The notes beneath the pieces are model-generated. The model searched no databases, was not told the DNA's origin, and saw only the letters and a program-made list of their open reading frames with translations. A stretch of 64,000 nucleotides of DNA from Flavobacteriaceae bacterium PS02337. GTDB lineage: Bacteria > Bacteroidota > Bacteroidia > Flavobacteriales > Flavobacteriaceae. This document shows, one piece after another, positions 1-9,200 of the stretch. Where the stretch lies: positions 124,001 through 188,000 of the forward strand of contig JASCOE010000005.1 in assembly GCA_029959285.1 (NCBI GenBank), written 5' to 3'. How positions within the stretch are numbered: the first letter of the stretch is position 1; every line of letters starts with the position of its first letter. Position numbers and translations under genes: made by a program.

Positions 1-820
1 ACGCATTGTTGTGTTTTAGAATCGCAAATGTTGGTCCGTCAGTTTTAAATTCAGCAATTAAATTTACTGCAGCATCAACATCTAATAAGTTGTTGTATGA
101 TAATTCTTTTCCGTGAACTTTTTTAAACATCGCGTCAAAATCGCCAAAGAAAAATCCTTTTTGGTGAGGGTTTTCACCATATCTTAAAACTTGACCGTTT
201 GCAATACTTTCTTTGTAAATAGTCTCGTCTGTGTTGAAATAATTAAAAATTGCTCCGTCGTAGTGAGATGAAACATGAAATGCTTTAGTAGCCAACAATC
301 TTCTGTTTTCTAGAGTTGTTGCTCCGTCTTGCTCCGTAATCAAATCTAAAAGCAAGCTGTATTCGTTTACAGAAGCTACAATTACAGTGTCTTTGAAATT
401 TTTTGCACCTGCACGAATTAATGAAATTCCGCCAATGTCAATTTTTTCAATAATATCTTGTTCGCTTGCACCAGAAGCAACCGTTTTTTCAAAAGGATAC
501 AAATCAACAATTACTAAATCAATTTGAGGAATATCAAATTCTTTCATTTGTTGAACATCGCTTTCGTTGTCCTGACGATTTAAAATTCCACCAAAAATCT
601 TTGGGTGTAAAGTTTTTACTCTTCCTCCAAGAATTTCAGGAAACGAAGTAATATCTTCAACAGGAACTACTGGAATTCCAAGGTTTTTAATGAAATCTTC
701 TGTTCCTCCAGTTGAGTAAAGTGTTACATTTTGTTCATGTAATTTTCTAACAATTGGTTCTAATCCATCTTTAGAAAAAACAGAAATTAATGCTGATTGT
801 ATTTTTTTAGTTGTGCTCAT
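1..820 (-). CDS. purH: Bifunctional AICAR formyltransferase / IMP cyclohydrolase, N-terminal part (runs off the window)
   Basis: PurH catalyses the last two steps of IMP synthesis in the cytoplasm. The reverse strand from the ATG at 820 gives 273 residues with no stop, so about half of a protein that is usually about 510 residues is present. The MGS-like cyclohydrolase domain covers roughly residues 1-190, with STGGT near 37 and a VKTLHPKIFGG motif near 70. The start of the transformylase domain is seen at RYGENPHQ. The start sits behind a clear promoter box at 846-853. Identity is firm; only the C-terminal half is missing because of the window edge. Confidence 0.96.
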   Translation of the reverse strand, partial: MSTTKKIQSALISVFSKDGLEPIVRKLHEQNVTLYSTGGTEDFIKNLGIPVVPVEDITSFPEILGGRVKTLHPKIFGGILNRQDNESDVQQMKEFDIPQIDLVIVDLYPFEKTVASGASEQDIIEKIDIGGISLIRAGAKNFKDTVIVASVNEYSLLLDLITEQDGATTLENRRLLATKAFHVSSHYDGAIFNYFNTDETIYKESIANGQVLRYGENPHQKGFFFGDFDAMFKKVHGKELSYNNLLDVDAAVNLIAEFKTDGPTFAILKHNNA

Positions 821-845
821 TGTGTAGTTATGATTTTTGAGACTG

Positions 846-853
846 CAAAAGTA
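846..853 (-). promoter_or_regulatory. -7 promoter box of purH
   Basis: On the reverse strand this reads TACTTTTG, a perfect match to the Bacteroidota -7 consensus TAnnTTTG, 26 bases before the purH start. No clean TTTG -33 box was found at the usual distance. Confidence 0.6.
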
Positions 854-985
854 GTTTTTTTATATATTATTTTAAAGAAATAAGTGTAACAATATGCTAA
901 AAAAATCTACTGATGAGTAAGTTAACTTTTATTAGGTTTTTGATTTTAAATTATTGAATTTTACTTTATTGAAAAATACGAAAAT

Positions 986-2233
986 ATGCTTGTTTATCTT
1001 AGATTGTTAAAAGAAAGTTTGAGTTTTGCTATTAACGCTCTGCGAAATAATAAATTGAGAACTTTATTGTCTTTATTAGGCGTAACTATTGGTATTTTTT
1101 CAATTATAGCTGTTCTTGCAGCTGTTGATTCTTTAGATAGAAAAATTTCAAAAGATCTTAGCAGTTTAGATAAAAATACGATTTATTTAATGAAATATTG
1201 CTTTGGTCCGTCTGATATTCCGCAATGGAAACGTGAACAATTTCCAAATGTGAAATATGATGAATATGGAGGCTTAAAAAGTTCGATGAATAATACCGAT
1301 CAAGTTGCGTATCAACTTTTTGTGAATCATGAAAGTTTAAAATATGATTCAAAAACCGTTAGCGATGTAAATATTATTCCTTCGTCAAGCGAAATTGTCG
1401 ATATTGACGGATTAAGTTTTGATAAAGGAAGGTTTTACAACGAATCTGAATCAAACTCAGGAACGCCCGTTATTGTTTTAGGATATGATATCGCAGAAGG
1501 TCTTTTTGAAACGAGTGATCCGCTCGGAAAAACAATTAGATTATATGGGCAGCGATTTACAGTTATTGGAGTAATTGAAAAACAAGGAGCAGGTTTTTTT
1601 GGAAATAGTAATGATACTTCTGTTTATCTTCCAGCCAACTTTTTAAGAAGAATGTATGGCGACAACGATGCTATGACGCCAGTAATTGTTTTGAAACCCC
1701 AAAAAGGTGTCGATATGGAAGCTTACAAAGCAGAAGTTGCACAAAAACTCAGAGCAATCCGCGGAATGAAAGCAGGAGAAATGGATAATTTCTTTATCAA
1801 TGTTCTTTCAGGATTTACCGATTTTATCGATGGAATTTTAGGAAGTTTAAGAGTTGCAGGAATCTTTATAAGTTTCTTTTCATTCTTAGTTGGAGGTTTT
1901 GGAGTGGCAAATATTATGTTTGTTTCGGTTAAAGAACGAACAAATTTAATTGGTGTTCAAAAATCGTTAGGAGCTAAAAACAGATTTATTTTGTTTCAGT
2001 TTTTATTTGAAGCCGTTATTCTTTGCTTAATTGGAGGTTTGATAGGTTTAATTATTGTTTGGCTATTATCTCTATTATTGACCAATTTATTAGATTTCGA
2101 ATTCGTTTTAAGTTTCTGGAATATATTCATCGGAGCCAGTCTTTCTATTTTAGTGGGAATAATTTCAGGAATTCTTCCTGCGATTTCAGCTTCAAAACTG
2201 GATCCAGTAGAAGCTATTAGAACTGGAATGTAG
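986..2233 (+). CDS. MacB/FtsX-type ABC transporter permease
   Basis: This 415-residue inner-membrane protein has the MacB layout: a first transmembrane helix near residues 22-47, a periplasmic MacB-PCD-like domain from about 50 to 285, then three C-terminal helices (about 291-316, 335-367 and 378-400). It ends in the family signature ASKLDPVEAIR. Such permeases work with a separate ATPase and usually a periplasmic adaptor to export substrates or lipoproteins. Neither partner lies next to it here, so the substrate cannot be deduced. The ATG at 986 is preceded by an A-rich stretch typical of flavobacterial starts. The family call is firm and the function is open. Confidence 0.9.
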   Translation: MLVYLRLLKESLSFAINALRNNKLRTLLSLLGVTIGIFSIIAVLAAVDSLDRKISKDLSSLDKNTIYLMKYCFGPSDIPQWKREQFPNVKYDEYGGLKSSMNNTDQVAYQLFVNHESLKYDSKTVSDVNIIPSSSEIVDIDGLSFDKGRFYNESESNSGTPVIVLGYDIAEGLFETSDPLGKTIRLYGQRFTVIGVIEKQGAGFFGNSNDTSVYLPANFLRRMYGDNDAMTPVIVLKPQKGVDMEAYKAEVAQKLRAIRGMKAGEMDNFFINVLSGFTDFIDGILGSLRVAGIFISFFSFLVGGFGVANIMFVSVKERTNLIGVQKSLGAKNRFILFQFLFEAVILCLIGGLIGLIIVWLLSLLLTNLLDFEFVLSFWNIFIGASLSILVGIISGILPAISASKLDPVEAIRTGM

Positions 2234-2265
2234 GTTTTTTAAGTTGCTAAGGTTCTGAGATACTA

Positions 2266-2332
2266 TCCCGATAGCTATCGGGACTAAGTTTTTTTATTTT
2301 TATATGAATTGCCTCTGGCTTTAGCTGGAGGG
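2266..2332. repeat. Two intergenic palindromes (CCCGATAGCTATCGGG and CCTCTGGCTTTAGCTGGAGG)
   Basis: A perfect palindrome centred on CCCGATAGCTATCGGG lies at 2266-2283. A second imperfect one, CCTCTGG-CTTTAG-CTGGAGG, lies at 2312-2332. They fill the gap after the permease gene. Flanking words such as TAAGGTTCTGAGA recur beside other genes in this window (57330, 57590, 58100 and 60190). They look like dispersed REP-type elements and may also stop transcription on either strand. Confidence 0.6.
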
Positions 2333-2377
2333 TTGTATTTAGAAGCAGAAAGAGACTTTAGTCGAATTTTTAAAAGA

Positions 2378-2992
2378 TTATTTTTTCTGAAGTTCTGGTT
2401 TTACGAAAGGAAGTATGATTCTGTCTTCATTCCATTTTATATCTTCATAATTATAGTATTCATTGTTTTTCTTGTACTTTAAAACAGTATCTTCTTCTTG
2501 GGTTGTTCTTCTAATTTTATAAGCTTTTAGTTTATTTGTAAAGCTAAAAATTGATATGTTTTTTATTGTGTCATTTTGAGACGCAATAATTAATCTTTGT
2601 TCGTTTTCTCTTTTGCTAAGGATGTTTAGAACGAGAAAATCATTTACACTTGAAGGCGGTAGTTTAATTAAATCGATAGGTTTTAAGTTTGATAAATATG
2701 GTATAGTGTCTGTTTCAATTGTAGATCCACATATTTTCGGAATGTATTCTATTTGATAAAAAAAGAGATTTCCTTTTTTGTCTATTAAAAGCTGATTTTG
2801 GCAATAAAAACCTTTTATAGAAGGGAATATAATTTTTCTGCTGTTTTTCTTTAATGAATCAGCATATTTTTTAAGTTTTCTATCTTCAAAAGAAATAATA
2901 TAATCTTTATGTTTTACAGTTGCATTTTCCTTTTTCTTATCACAATTTAAAAGAAAAAAACAAATAACAAAGCCAATAAAAATTCTCGTCAT
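2378..2992 (-). CDS. Hypothetical lipoprotein
   Basis: A 204-residue protein with a lipoprotein signal peptide. The N-terminus MTRIFIGFVICFFLLNC ends in an LLNC lipobox followed by charged residues, so it is probably anchored in a membrane on the periplasmic side. I recognise no domain in the rest, which is lysine-rich with several DTI/DTV repeats of polar sequence. A longer in-frame start at 3031 would begin inside the accD terminator and ahead of the signal peptide, so the ATG at 2992 is preferred. No partner is suggested by neighbours. Function unknown. Confidence 0.75.
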   Translation of the reverse strand: MTRIFIGFVICFFLLNCDKKKENATVKHKDYIISFEDRKLKKYADSLKKNSRKIIFPSIKGFYCQNQLLIDKKGNLFFYQIEYIPKICGSTIETDTIPYLSNLKPIDLIKLPPSSVNDFLVLNILSKRENEQRLIIASQNDTIKNISIFSFTNKLKAYKIRRTTQEEDTVLKYKKNNEYYNYEDIKWNEDRIILPFVKPELQKK

Positions 2993-3021
2993 AGCAATAA
3001 CATTTAAAATAAAGATATAAA

Positions 3022-3052
3022 AAAATCCCAAGAAGCAATTTCTTGGGATTTT
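3022..3052 (-). terminator. Intrinsic terminator after accD
   Basis: A stem of about 13 base pairs (AAAATCCCAAGAA and its complement) with a short loop is followed on the reverse strand by a run of T. It lies 23 bases past the accD stop codon. Confidence 0.85.
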
Positions 3053-3074
3053 CTATTTTTAAATAGTTTTAAAA

Positions 3075-3929
3075 CTATCTAATGTCATTATTTTGAATCA
3101 AATCGATATATAAGTTAATCTTATCTTTCAATTCTTTTCTAGGCGTGATAAAGTCTAAGAAACCGTGCTCTAATAAAAACTCAGCAGTTTGGAAACCTTC
3201 TGGCAAATCTTTTCCTGTAGTGTCACGTACAACACGTGGACCAGCAAAACCAATCAAAGCGCCTGGCTCAGAGATATTGATGTCTCCTAACATAGCATAA
3301 GATGCAGTTGTTCCTCCAGTTGTTGGATCTGTACAAAGAGAGATATAAGGTAATTTAGCTTCAGCTAATTGAGCTAGTTTTACAGAAGTTTTTGCTAATT
3401 GCATCAAAGAATAAGCAGCTTCCATCATACGAGCTCCACCAGATTTAGAAATCATTACAAAAGGCAATCTATTTTTGATCGCGTGATCGATACCTCTTGC
3501 AATTTTTTCACCTACAACCGCTCCCATAGATCCACCGATAAAAGCAAAATCCATACAGCAAATTACAAGTTCTCTTCCTTTAGATTTTCCTACTCCCGTA
3601 CGTACAGCATCTTTAAGATGAGTTTTTTCCATTACATCTTTCAATCTTTCTGCATATTTTTTTGTATCCACAAAATGCAGAGGATCTTTAGAAGTCATGT
3701 TTTTATCTAACTCAACAAATTCGTTGTTGTCGAATAAAATTTCAAAATAGGTTGCGCTTCCAATTCGAACGTGAAAATCATCTTCAGGGCTTACGAATAA
3801 ATTTCTCGCTAATTCGTCTGCATCAATAATTTTTCCAGTAGGAGATTTGTACCACAATCCTTTCGGAACGTCCATCTTGTCTTCTGTCGCGGTCGTAATC
3901 CCTTTTTCTTGTCTTTTAAACCAAGCCAT
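3075..3929 (-). CDS. accD: Acetyl-CoA carboxylase carboxyltransferase subunit beta, lacking the zinc-ribbon cysteines
   Basis: AccD with AccA transfers CO2 from carboxybiotin to acetyl-CoA, giving malonyl-CoA for fatty-acid synthesis. The 284 residues align along the whole crotonase-fold domain: [31 protein letters not shown], and [15 protein letters not shown] are visible. The N-terminal region that normally carries four zinc-binding cysteines is present but the cysteines are not: the stretch reads WYKSPTGK and [15 protein letters not shown], with Ser, Gly, Ser and Asp in their places. As I recall, this is usual in Flavobacteriaceae. The gene follows fbaA on the same strand, 82 bases apart, so the two may be cotranscribed. 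Confidence 0.95.
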   Translation of the reverse strand: MAWFKRQEKGITTATEDKMDVPKGLWYKSPTGKIIDADELARNLFVSPEDDFHVRIGSATYFEILFDNNEFVELDKNMTSKDPLHFVDTKKYAERLKDVMEKTHLKDAVRTGVGKSKGRELVICCMDFAFIGGSMGAVVGEKIARGIDHAIKNRLPFVMISKSGGARMMEAAYSLMQLAKTSVKLAQLAEAKLPYISLCTDPTTGGTTASYAMLGDINISEPGALIGFAGPRVVRDTTGKDLPEGFQTAEFLLEHGFLDFITPRKELKDKINLYIDLIQNNDIR

Positions 3930-3948
3930 ATTGAATGTTTTTTTTGTT

Positions 3949-4006
3949 TAAGGTTTCAGGTTTAAAGTTGCGAAACTTGAAACTTGAAACCTGAAACTTG
4001 AAACTT
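3949..4006. repeat. Word-like degenerate repeat forming a hairpin between fbaA and accD
   Basis: This spacer is built from near-copies of the words AAACTTGAAAC and AAACCTGAAAC, with the reverse complement GGTTTCAGGTTT at its left end, so it can fold on itself. Similar text occurs near 14660, 45380, 50190 and 51260. No coding potential was seen. Confidence 0.55.
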
Positions 4007-4011
4007 TTTTA

Positions 4012-5079
4012 TTATAGTGTATTCACATTGTTTAAATCAGCAAAAGCTTGTTCAAGTCTTGCGTTGAATGTTACTTCGCTTTCACGAACCCATCTTCTTG
4101 GATCGTAATATTTTTTGTTTGGAGCATCAGCACCTTCTGGGTTTCCAATTTGAGATTTTAAATAGTCAATGTTTTTAACCATATAATCACGGATTCCTTC
4201 AGTGTATGCGAATTGTAAATCTGTATCGATGTTCATTTTGATAACTCCGTAGCTAATTCCTTCTCTGATTTCTTCAAGTGTAGAACCTGAACCTCCGTGG
4301 AAAACAAAATCAACTGGATTGTGTCCTGTGTTGAATTTGTTTTGTACGAAATCTTGAGAATTTTTTAAGATTTTTGGAGTTAATTTTACGTTTCCTGGTT
4401 TGTAAACACCGTGAACGTTTCCGAAAGCAGCAGCAATTGTAAATTTAGGACTTACTTTAGATAATTCTTCGTAAGCATAAGCTACTTCTTCTGGTTGAGT
4501 ATATAATTTTGAGCTATCAACATCAGAGTTATCAACACCATCTTCTTCACCACCTGTAATACCAAGTTCGATTTCCAATGTCATGCCCATTTTGCTCATT
4601 CTAGCTAAATATTCTTTACAGATCTCGATGTTTTCTTCGATTGGCTCCTCAGACAAATCGATCATGTGAGAACTGAATAATGGTTTTCCTGTTTCTGCGA
4701 AGTGTTTCTCAGAAGCATCTAATAAACCGTCAATCCAAGGTAAAAGTTTTTTTGCACAGTGGTCAGTATGAAGAATTACTGTTGCACCGTAAGCCTCTGC
4801 CAAAGTGTGAATATGTTTTGCTCCTGCGATTCCTCCCGCGATTGCTGCTTTTTCACCTGCATTAGATAATCCTTTTCCAGCGTTGAATTGAGCTCCACCG
4901 TTAGAAAATTGAATGATAACTGGCGCGTTTAGTTTTGCTGCAGTTTCAAGAACTCCGTTAATTGTGCTTGATCCAGTAACGTTTACTGCTGGAAGGGCAA
5001 AACCTTTCTCTTTAGCATAATTAAAGATCTCTTGAACTTGATCTCCTGTAGCTACTCCTGGTTTAATGTTGTGTGCCAT
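4012..5079 (-). CDS. fbaA: Class II fructose-bisphosphate aldolase
   Basis: This enzyme cleaves or forms fructose 1,6-bisphosphate in glycolysis and gluconeogenesis. The 355-residue length fits the class IIA family. Metal and active-site motifs are visible: the zinc histidines in HTDHCAKKLLPW, the loop LGITGGEEDGVDN, AAFGNVHGVYKPG, and the phosphate-binding HGGSGST. The start is set by MAHNIKPGV, with a promoter box 39 bases upstream. It is the upstream member of a probable fbaA-accD unit. Confidence 0.96.
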   Translation of the reverse strand: MAHNIKPGVATGDQVQEIFNYAKEKGFALPAVNVTGSSTINGVLETAAKLNAPVIIQFSNGGAQFNAGKGLSNAGEKAAIAGGIAGAKHIHTLAEAYGATVILHTDHCAKKLLPWIDGLLDASEKHFAETGKPLFSSHMIDLSEEPIEENIEICKEYLARMSKMGMTLEIELGITGGEEDGVDNSDVDSSKLYTQPEEVAYAYEELSKVSPKFTIAAAFGNVHGVYKPGNVKLTPKILKNSQDFVQNKFNTGHNPVDFVFHGGSGSTLEEIREGISYGVIKMNIDTDLQFAYTEGIRDYMVKNIDYLKSQIGNPEGADAPNKKYYDPRRWVRESEVTFNARLEQAFADLNNVNTL

Positions 5080-5117
5080 TGTAATTTTTTTTATAGTTGT
5101 TTTTAGTTTTTAGGTTG

Positions 5118-5125
5118 CAAAAATA
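5118..5125 (-). promoter_or_regulatory. -7 promoter box of fbaA
   Basis: On the reverse strand it reads TATTTTTG, which matches TAnnTTTG, 39 bases before the fbaA start. Confidence 0.6.
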
Positions 5126-5139
5126 AGAATTAATTAGCA

Positions 5140-7713
5140 TTAGAACGGATAATTTATCCCAAAATTTAAAACCGAATGACCAAAATTGTATTCTTTAAAC
5201 CATCTGTCGCCCTTCTCATGCGCCGGATTATAGGTCTTAAAGCCTAAATCTAAACGAATAACAAAAAAGCTTAAATCGTATCGTAAACCAAATCCTGTAC
5301 CCAAAGCAATTTCTTCTAAATCGTTTAAGTTGTCAAATTTTGCTTTCGGATCTATGACATTATCGAGCACATTCCAGATATTTCCGGCGTCTGCAAACAA
5401 AGCTCCTTTAACATCTCCAAAAAGTTTGAAACGAAATTCTGCACTTGCTGCAATTTTCATATTGGCCTCATTAAAGTCATTTACCGCGTTTGTGCTTCCT
5501 GGTCCTAATGCGTACGGTTGCCATGCGCGGTTATCGTTTGAACCTCCACCATAATAACTTCGTGAAAACGGAATATAGTTTGAGTTTCCAAACGGAATTG
5601 CAATCCCAAAGAAACTTCTAACCGCTAGAACTTTTTCTTTTCCAAAATCCCAGTGTTTAATATAATCAAATTCAGTTTTAATGTATTCTGAATATTCTAA
5701 GTTGAAAATCTCGTAATTTCCTTTTGAGTTTTTTTGAAGATTTCCAATTTCAGAAACTAGTGTCAATAAAGTTCCCGCTGATTCGATTTTTGTTCTAAAT
5801 TGATAGAAATTATTATCAGCTAAATCTTTTTTGGTTGTTTTTGTGAAAGTGTAACTTGTTGCTAAAATAAAGTCATTTTCTGTCAAACGAACTCTTCTTT
5901 CTTCAATACTTTCAACTTCTTTGTATTGTGGATCTCCAGGTTGTAAGGCAGTGGTATTTGTTAAAACATCATTTGTAAAACCTGTTGTACCTTTAGGTAT
6001 AGTTAGGTTTTGATTGGCTTGTTCTTCTGGCGTATCTCCCCAATTGGTTGCGGTAGTATTATAATCTTTACCAATATTATTTAGATCATTATAAGACGAA
6101 GTATAAACTCTGAAATAATTGCCTGGATTTAAATTACGTACAAATTGCGCGTTTAATAATTCCAGTTTCGCTGTATTATGTCGTTTTGGTGTCCAGTTGT
6201 ATGCTATACCTCCGGTAAAGTTTTCCTTATCTAAACCAATATTTCGCTGTTTCGAAAAACCTGACGTTATAGAAGTGTAAGGAATCATACTTTTCGGAAT
6301 AACTTTTTCTGTTCCAAAGGGCAGTAAAATTCTCGGAAAATTCAGTTTTAAATCCAAACCATATTCCGAAACATTAAAGAAATTATCATTCGGGTTTGCC
6401 ATATCTCTTGATGAACCGATATTTAAACGAGCAGAAATTTCTAAGGTTTCGGCACGGTTAAATACATTTCGAATCGTTTCAGAAATACTGGCTCCAATTC
6501 CGAAATCCTGAATATTAGAGTGAGTTAAATCTAAAGTGGCTCCAAAACTATATTTTTTTCGAGGTGTTAAATAGACGTTTGCAATAAGAGATTGCGCTGT
6601 AGAATCTCTTTTATCCACTTCGTATTGAATAGAAGGATAATTGAAAATTCTTAAATTATTTAAATATCTTGAAGAAAGTGTAGTTCTGAAATCGGCAAAA
6701 GTACTTCCTTTCGTAATAAAAATCGCATCGGTTATGGCGCGCGGTTTGTATTTTAGTTTGTTGTAACTGTAAAGGTTGAAATTTTTGTATGTTGTACTGT
6801 CTGTTGGTTTCTTTTTTGAATTGGCTGCAGAATAATCGGTGTAGATATTTACATCGCTAATTGTGTACAACTTAAAAGGTTCTGTACGGCTAGAATCTCT
6901 TCCTTGAATAGTGTTATCGCTAATTTTTAAAGTAACATCTGCTTTTGCTTTTTTACCAATGGTATCAATATCAAAAGTCACATATGTTGGCTGGAAATAA
7001 TATGCGCCGTGATTTCTGAAATAAGTTGTAATACGATTTTTTTCTTCTTCGAAATCTGTCGTTTTATATTGATTTCCAGATTTTAATACAGAAGGTTCGC
7101 TATTTGTTTTGTATAATGAATCTAAAGCTGGAGTTTTTATATCTGTACGAATGGTGTCTAATTTATAAGCTGGGCCAGTTGTAATATTATAGTTAATTGC
7201 GGCTCTTTTGCGTCCAATTGTATCAATTGTATAATCGGTTAAAACATTAAAAAAACCATTGTTGAAATAATAATATTTTAAACGCAATAATGATTTTTTG
7301 GCTTTTGCAGTGTCAACAATTACAGGCGGTTCTCCTGTGTTTTTTAAAAATTCGTGAATTCCTTTATAGTAAAATGATTGTCCAAGACGATCTACTTGTT
7401 TTGCAGATAATATTTTAGACATACGCTCATATTTACCGGGATTGTTTTTAAATTTTGCCTGATAACTAGAATCTGGATTTAAATTGGCTAAATTGTATAA
7501 ATTTAATCGAAGTTTGTACCCTAAAAGTTTCCCATTAGGTTTTTGGTACATTTGATTGGAAGCCGTTTCATCATTTGTTGACTTTCCATTTACCAAAATA
7601 TTATTTTTTACAAGAAGATTTTTTCCATCGGGAACTCTTTTTACGGCATTACAAGCGCAAATTAATATTGCAATTAGAAGAAATGCTATTATTTTTGTGG
7701 AATTATTTTTCAA
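5140..7713 (-). CDS. tamL: TamL-like BamA/TamA-family outer-membrane lipoprotein
   Basis: An 857-residue Omp85-family protein. The N-terminus ends in a lipobox (ILICAC), so unlike proteobacterial TamA it is a lipoprotein, which is the hallmark of TamL in Bacteroidota. After the signal come POTRA-like modules in about the first 380 residues, then a bacterial surface antigen barrel that finishes at GINYPF with a C-terminal aromatic. Motifs such as YYGGGSNDNRAWQPYALGPG in the barrel are typical of Omp85 lid-lock regions. It probably helps insert or assemble outer-membrane proteins with a TamB partner not present here. It is divergent from the SpoU gene with only 37 bases between starts. Confidence 0.88.
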   Translation of the reverse strand: MKNNSTKIIAFLLIAILICACNAVKRVPDGKNLLVKNNILVNGKSTNDETASNQMYQKPNGKLLGYKLRLNLYNLANLNPDSSYQAKFKNNPGKYERMSKILSAKQVDRLGQSFYYKGIHEFLKNTGEPPVIVDTAKAKKSLLRLKYYYFNNGFFNVLTDYTIDTIGRKRAAINYNITTGPAYKLDTIRTDIKTPALDSLYKTNSEPSVLKSGNQYKTTDFEEEKNRITTYFRNHGAYYFQPTYVTFDIDTIGKKAKADVTLKISDNTIQGRDSSRTEPFKLYTISDVNIYTDYSAANSKKKPTDSTTYKNFNLYSYNKLKYKPRAITDAIFITKGSTFADFRTTLSSRYLNNLRIFNYPSIQYEVDKRDSTAQSLIANVYLTPRKKYSFGATLDLTHSNIQDFGIGASISETIRNVFNRAETLEISARLNIGSSRDMANPNDNFFNVSEYGLDLKLNFPRILLPFGTEKVIPKSMIPYTSITSGFSKQRNIGLDKENFTGGIAYNWTPKRHNTAKLELLNAQFVRNLNPGNYFRVYTSSYNDLNNIGKDYNTTATNWGDTPEEQANQNLTIPKGTTGFTNDVLTNTTALQPGDPQYKEVESIEERRVRLTENDFILATSYTFTKTTKKDLADNNFYQFRTKIESAGTLLTLVSEIGNLQKNSKGNYEIFNLEYSEYIKTEFDYIKHWDFGKEKVLAVRSFFGIAIPFGNSNYIPFSRSYYGGGSNDNRAWQPYALGPGSTNAVNDFNEANMKIAASAEFRFKLFGDVKGALFADAGNIWNVLDNVIDPKAKFDNLNDLEEIALGTGFGLRYDLSFFVIRLDLGFKTYNPAHEKGDRWFKEYNFGHSVLNFGINYPF

Positions 7714-7733
7714 GTGTTTTTAAATATTTAATT

Positions 7734-7741
7734 CAAAAGTA
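7734..7741 (-). promoter_or_regulatory. -7 promoter box of tamL
   Basis: The reverse strand reads TACTTTTG, matching TAnnTTTG, 21 bases before the tamL start in a 37-base divergent spacer. Confidence 0.6.
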
Positions 7742-7750
7742 CATTATTTT

Positions 7751-8479
7751 ATGGTTAGTAAAAACCAAATAAAACTTATCTCAAGTTTACATCAAAAAAA
7801 GCAGCGTTTTGCCAATCAATTATTTTTTGCCGAAGGAGTAAAAGTAATTCAAGAATTGCTGCAATCCAATTTTGAATTAGAACATTTATACACGACTTTA
7901 AATGATTTTGAAGCAGTTCAATCTTCAAAACGAACAATTATTAATGAACAAGAACTTAAGAAAATAAGTGCTTTAGCGACTCCAAATACCTGTTTGGCAG
8001 TTTTTAAAATTCCAGCCGAAAAGAAAATAATCGATTCGGGTTTAATTTTAGCTTTAGACGATATTAGAGATCCAGGAAATTTGGGTACTATTTTACGTCT
8101 ATGTGACTGGTTTGGTATTAAACAAGTAATTTGTTCTAAAGAAACAGTAGATATTTACAACCCAAAAGTGGTTCAAGCAACAATGGGATCTATTTCTAGA
8201 GTAAATGTTAGCTACATTGATTTGAATCTATTTCTTTCTCAAACTAAACTTCCTGTTTTTGGAACTTTTATGGACGGAGATAATATTTATCAATCTACCT
8301 TACCTCAAAACGGAATCATTATTATGGGTAATGAAGCCAATGGTATTTCGGCAGAAATTGAAAAAATAGTAACTTCTCGTCTGTCAATTCCTAGATTTGG
8401 AGAGCTGCAAAAAACGGAAAGTTTAAATGTAGCTACAGCAACAGCAATTATTCTTAGTGAATTTAAACGAAATAGTTAA
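7751..8479 (+). CDS. SpoU/TrmH-family RNA 2'-O-methyltransferase
   Basis: A 242-residue SPOUT methyltransferase. The N-terminal RNA-binding substrate domain (QRFANQLFFAEGVKVIQELL) is followed by the three SpoU motifs: DIRDPGNLGTILRLCDWFG (motif 1, catalytic Arg), IIMGNEANGIS (motif 2) and SLNVATATAIILSEF (motif 3). It is expected to methylate ribose 2'-OH in rRNA with SAM, but the exact target cannot be read from sequence. The gene diverges from tamL and converges on porT. Confidence 0.92.
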   Translation: MVSKNQIKLISSLHQKKQRFANQLFFAEGVKVIQELLQSNFELEHLYTTLNDFEAVQSSKRTIINEQELKKISALATPNTCLAVFKIPAEKKIIDSGLILALDDIRDPGNLGTILRLCDWFGIKQVICSKETVDIYNPKVVQATMGSISRVNVSYIDLNLFLSQTKLPVFGTFMDGDNIYQSTLPQNGIIIMGNEANGISAEIEKIVTSRLSIPRFGELQKTESLNVATATAIILSEFKRNS

Positions 8480-8488
8480 GACTTTGTT

Positions 8489-9199
8489 TTAATGAAAAGT
8501 GAAATTTATCAAAATTGCTCTAGATTTCATCGAATCGATATTGTCTGTGTAAGCACTAGGCGAAGTATTGTCTCGAATTAATTCGTCTGTTATGCCGAAC
8601 ATTCCTCTTATCGAAGGAGAAAAAATAAAATATTCTGTAAAAATATCAATTCCCACACCTAATTCGTAAGCAGTTGTCCATTGTTTTACTCTAAATTTCT
8701 GTTGATAATTATCGTCTTGAGATTTAGCGTTACTTGATAAATTTAAAGTTGTTGACACACCGCCAACTAAATAAGGACGAATGTTTCCTGTACGCAAAGC
8801 AGAGAACTTTAATAATAAAGGAAAATGGATATAAGTACTATTTACCTCTCTTAAATAATCATTCTCTGAAGTTCCTACGCCAGAAAAATACAAATCACGT
8901 TTCGTATAATATAATCCTGGTTCAAATCGAAGATTAATATATTCCTGCAATCTTAAATCGGCTACAACACCAACATTAAAACCAGTAGTTTTTTTTACCT
9001 GAATATCTTGCGGTACAGGAGTTTTGTAATCAAACTTAAAGTCGAAACTGTTAAAACCTAAATAATAACCAAAGTAGACGCGCTGCTTCTGAAAGTTTTC
9101 AAGATTAATAATAGGGTCTTTGCTAAACATATTTTTAGCAAATTGCGAATACCCTTTTGTCGTTAAGACTAATAAAAATAAGATTACAACTTTTTTCAT
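8489..9199 (-). CDS. porT: Type IX secretion system outer-membrane protein PorT
   Basis: A 236-residue beta-barrel protein with a signal peptide (MKKVVILFLLVLTTKGYSQ). The sequence shows the PorT-type outer-membrane barrel strands, for example LNLRFEPGLYYTKRDLYF-like segments and a C-terminal ILINFTFH. PorT is needed for the gliding/type IX secretion machine of Bacteroidota. It follows ubiE by one base on the same strand, an arrangement I recall from other flavobacteria. A longer frame begins at 9262 inside ubiE, but the signal peptide fixes the start at 9199. Confidence 0.88.
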   Translation of the reverse strand: MKKVVILFLLVLTTKGYSQFAKNMFSKDPIINLENFQKQRVYFGYYLGFNSFDFKFDYKTPVPQDIQVKKTTGFNVGVVADLRLQEYINLRFEPGLYYTKRDLYFSGVGTSENDYLREVNSTYIHFPLLLKFSALRTGNIRPYLVGGVSTTLNLSSNAKSQDDNYQQKFRVKQWTTAYELGVGIDIFTEYFIFSPSIRGMFGITDELIRDNTSPSAYTDNIDSMKSRAILINFTFH

Positions 9200-9200
9200 A

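Noticed and set aside
466-651. 61-codon plus-strand ORF near the window start
   Set aside because: Antisense shadow of purH.
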